NCBI RefSeq assembly: GCF_017562075.2
Contig: NC_054084.1
Coordinates: 33,656,633-33,720,632 of the forward strand
Source: Anopheles merus
Lineage: Eukaryota > Arthropoda > Insecta > Diptera > Culicidae
DNA length: 64,000 nucleotides
Direction: 5' to 3'
Within the stretch, counting starts at the first letter, position 1. Each line of letters begins with the position of its first letter. Shown one piece after another: positions 61,123 to 64,000 of the stretch. A program made the position numbers and the translations under genes. The notes under the pieces were generated by a model. That model worked only from the letters and a program-made list of their open reading frames with translations. It made no database searches and was not told the origin of the DNA.

Positions 61123-61217
61123 CTTGTTTCGGTAGCGTGTGAAGAGTGTTTAAGAGGGAACATTAGTGCGTGCCGAGTGCTGAGAGTGGCCGATTGGCTT
61201 TTTGCTGCGCCGCTTAC

Positions 61218-61328
61218 CTTGGCATCTCGTGTCCATATCGGCGAAGAAGCCCGGATATTCTTGCTCGTCGCAGTAGAAGTTCGTGTACGGTATGCTGGCC
61301 AGTATTGGGTAGTCAGTTCCTGGTCGGC
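61218..61328 (-). CDS. Shorter CPAP1-type chitin-binding protein, CBM14 first part
   Basis: A 111-nt exon, phase 1 on both sides. It encodes GRPGTDYPILASIPYTNFYC, DEQEYPGFFADMDTRCQ and the donor CAAG|GTAAGC. It holds the first two CBM14 cysteines. The lead-in GRPG(T/I)DYP is shared with the long gene and is characteristic of the CPAP1 class. Confidence 0.9.
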
Positions 61329-61661
61329 CTGTTGCAGGAAGAGCAAAAAAAAAAAAACAAAAGGTACTTAAGGCTGGTGGCCTTCGAGTAATGGCGCCAT
61401 AGAACTTTGTTGGAGCGAAACAGTGAGAATAATGAAAAATTATCAGCTGAAAAGGTAACATGCGCAAACAATCGACCCACAAAACGGACATCCTTAAACA
61501 AACCAGAACCAGCCACATTAGTGTGTGCTTTTTGGGATGCTTTGGGAGCTTGTTTATACCGGCTGCCCAAAGATACATCAATCAAACGCGACTCAAGGTT
61601 CCGAAGCGAGAAGCGACCAACTGTCGGCGGCAAATTAGCATTTAAATGAGCCACGACTTAC
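61329..61661 (-). other. Intron of the shorter CPAP1-type gene
   Basis: A 333-bp intron from GTAAGT at 61661 to the acceptor CTGCAACAG ending at 61329, with an A-rich patch (a T-rich pyrimidine tract on the minus strand). Nothing else was seen. Confidence 0.8.
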
Positions 61662-61871
61662 CTGGAATGGATTTGCCCAGCTCGAGATACTCCTGCACGG
61701 AAGGGCTCAGAAAGCCGGGCGGTATGACGGGCACATCCTGCTGGTTGCTGTTGCTGCTGCTGCTGCTCGAATCGAGATCTTGGCTCGGCTCGGATCCGGC
61801 GTTCGTCTGCGGTGCGTTCGATGTCCGCACGTTCCGACCACGCTTGGTGCGATTTTTTTCCTCGTGCCCAT
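61662..61871 (-). CDS. Shorter CPAP1-type chitin-binding protein, spacer exon
   Basis: A 210-nt exon after the acceptor TATCGTTCAG. It encodes GHEEKNRTKRGRNVRTSNAP, a Ser/Asn run and VPVIPPGFLSPSVQEYLELG then KSIPG. KNRTKRGR has dibasic, furin-like character. The exon is entered in phase 1, so at least one upstream exon, presumably with the signal peptide, is missing here; I could not find it before 64000 and it may lie outside the window. Confidence 0.8.
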
Positions 61872-62809
61872 CTGAACGATAACGAGAGAGCCGGACCGGG
61901 AGAGATAAAATTAATAGAGTTATTTTCGGTTCTGCTTTGCTGTGCGTAGGAGGGGGGGTTCTTGCAGGTGGGAAGAAAACACGACGATCGTAAATTCAAT
62001 TTAATGGTACTAAACGCTTGCCGGCTGTGATTGGCCATAGGGGTAGCTGTGGGGTATTTTTTCTTCTCCTTAAGATCAATAATTATAAATTAATTTGAGA
62101 GTGAAACCGTCTAATTAATCGCTGCAGGTTTCGGGTTTCTGAAATCCACCCTAACAAACCCTCCAAAGGAGAGAAGCGTTAGTCGTTCAAAATTAGCCTC
62201 TCCGTTGGTTTGGGGCTTGAAATCGGACCGTTCGGTGTGTGTGTATATTAATATTTTAATTGCATAGCATTACGGGCCGGCGCTGGCGATTAAGTATGCA
62301 AAGGCGGCAAAGGGAGGCTAAATTTGGGAGCCTCTGAAACGAGCCTATCAGCCCATCTATTAGCGATTTGAGAGCGCGCATGCAGCGTGGGGTGATATAA
62401 AAAATATAAAATGACGAACAGAAACAAAGACAGGCAAGCGATGGCAAGAGATGGACTAAACAAGCTTTCAATGTGATTTTGCCAGGGGAGAGCAATTGAT
62501 AAAATGTTGTTTGGTGTTGACTTGTATGGTTTTGTAAACAAATTTTATTTTAAATTTTGTCAAATATTTGTTTGGAAGTTATCAAATTTTCTAATTGAGT
62601 AACCGTGAACTGTAAGCTGATACAATTTACCTGATTTACTTAATGAAAGCTTAATTCATTACAAAAAAAAATATGTTGAATTTATGCTATTTGAGTTGCT
62701 TGACTGCTCTCCCGAAACCCGAAATCACGAAACAAAATTGAACAGACATCTTAAAACAAACTATCATAGTTGACGTCAAATATTTTAATTATGTATTACA
62801 TCATTTTGG
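61872..62809 (-). other. Upstream intron or flank of the shorter CPAP1-type gene
   Basis: No exon with a convincing signal peptide and phase-1 donor was found. Composition is AT-rich on the right. Confidence 0.45.
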
Positions 62810-63276
62810 AGCCCAAGTAAAAAATGTTGAGCTGCTTTTGAACATTGTTCAACTATATGTAAAAATTTGACGTCTAACCAAAATACTGATGCTTATCAGA
62901 ACTTCGTTCAATCGTAACTAAACAGGTGATACCCCAAACTTGATCCGTTTTCTGTGCGTGTAGTTTAGACGTATGTTTGTGTCATAATTTGCAAAAATAG
63001 TTTGAATTTATTTGTCAATAATTTATCCCGATACCATCAACCCTAATAATTGACTATTAAATCTGCACGAAATATATTAAAATGAAGCTTGAAATAATTT
63101 AATTGCAACAAAATGATAATCGAAGAAACGAACCCGGGTAGCAAAGCAAATGTTTAGTAGCGATTGAACAATGTTCAGAAAGGCATCAGTATTTCAGTTG
63201 GCCTTGTTCACTAGGTAATGTTTACTTACAGTTGAACAATGTTCTAAAGCAGCATAACATTTTTGTTTTGGGCTTG
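62810..63276. mobile_element. Foldback/MITE-like element with ~120-bp inverted arms
   Basis: The left arm (about 62810-62926) and inverted right arm (about 63145-63276) share, in order, AGCCCAA, AAAAATGTT, GAACATTGTTCAACT, AAATACTGATGC and GTTCAATCG. The core of about 220 bp is AT-rich with no coding frame. The palindrome GAACAnTGTTC occurs in both arms. Target duplications could not be assigned. Confidence 0.6.
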
Positions 63277-63913
<637 letters not shown>

Positions 63914-64000
63914 TGTTTGGTTCGCACCATCGTGCGACATTTGCACACTTCCTTAAGTGAAGTTAATCCCCAACACAACACACAAAAACACAGCAGCGTC

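Overview
The window is eukaryotic, from an insect and most probably a mosquito of the genus Anopheles. The evidence is a GC-rich coding style, GT-AG introns ranging from 60 bp to about 10 kb, abundant dinucleotide microsatellites, a ~200-bp tRNA-like SINE with an AGA tail (the size and layout of Anopheles SINE200), many MITE-like DNA transposon remnants, and two insect cuticle genes. The species is an inference, and no database search was possible.

Layout. (1) Positions 1 to about 26 kb, plus strand, hold the 3' half of a CELF/Bruno-family RNA-binding protein gene, best matched to Bruno-3. RRM2 is split over exons 4754-4932 and 11974-12265. An Ala/Gln-rich linker lies on exons 14059-14232 and 18219-18377, with a candidate 30-nt microexon at 15863-15892. 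RRM3 and the stop codon are in 18696-18967, followed by several kb of probable 3' UTR. RRM1 and the start lie upstream of the window. (2) From 26 to 37.5 kb there is a gene-poor belt of nested repeats: a hAT-like MITE carrying a SINE, minisatellites, a Tc1/mariner-like remnant with long IR/DR termini, a second TA-flanked element, and two nested inverted-repeat elements. (3) A plus-strand gene at 37584-39565 has three exons and encodes a 611-aa acidic, Ser-rich protein that I do not recognise; it carries two KEN motifs. (4) On the minus strand, 57612 to 42423, a seven-exon gene encodes a secreted chitin-binding protein of the CPAP1 type (cuticular protein analogous to peritrophin, one CBM14 domain). 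Its signal peptide is split over a ~10-kb first intron, and the reconstructed reading frame is exactly 1145 codons plus stop. (5) Also on the minus strand, 61871 to 60893, are the last three exons of a second, shorter CPAP1-type gene. (6) The right end carries a foldback element and a ~60-unit CA microsatellite.

The two CPAP1-type genes are a tandem, co-oriented pair that would act in the extracellular cuticle or apical matrix. The Bruno-3 gene acts in RNA splicing, translation or decay and has no evident functional link to them. The most interesting observations are the Bruno-3 microexon behind a 320-nt AG-free stretch, a three-copy family of hAT-like elements built around ATTCCGGA minisatellites, the cluster of CTC-N-TTTG-N-GAG palindromes in a Bruno-3 intron, and the unrecognised KEN-box gene.
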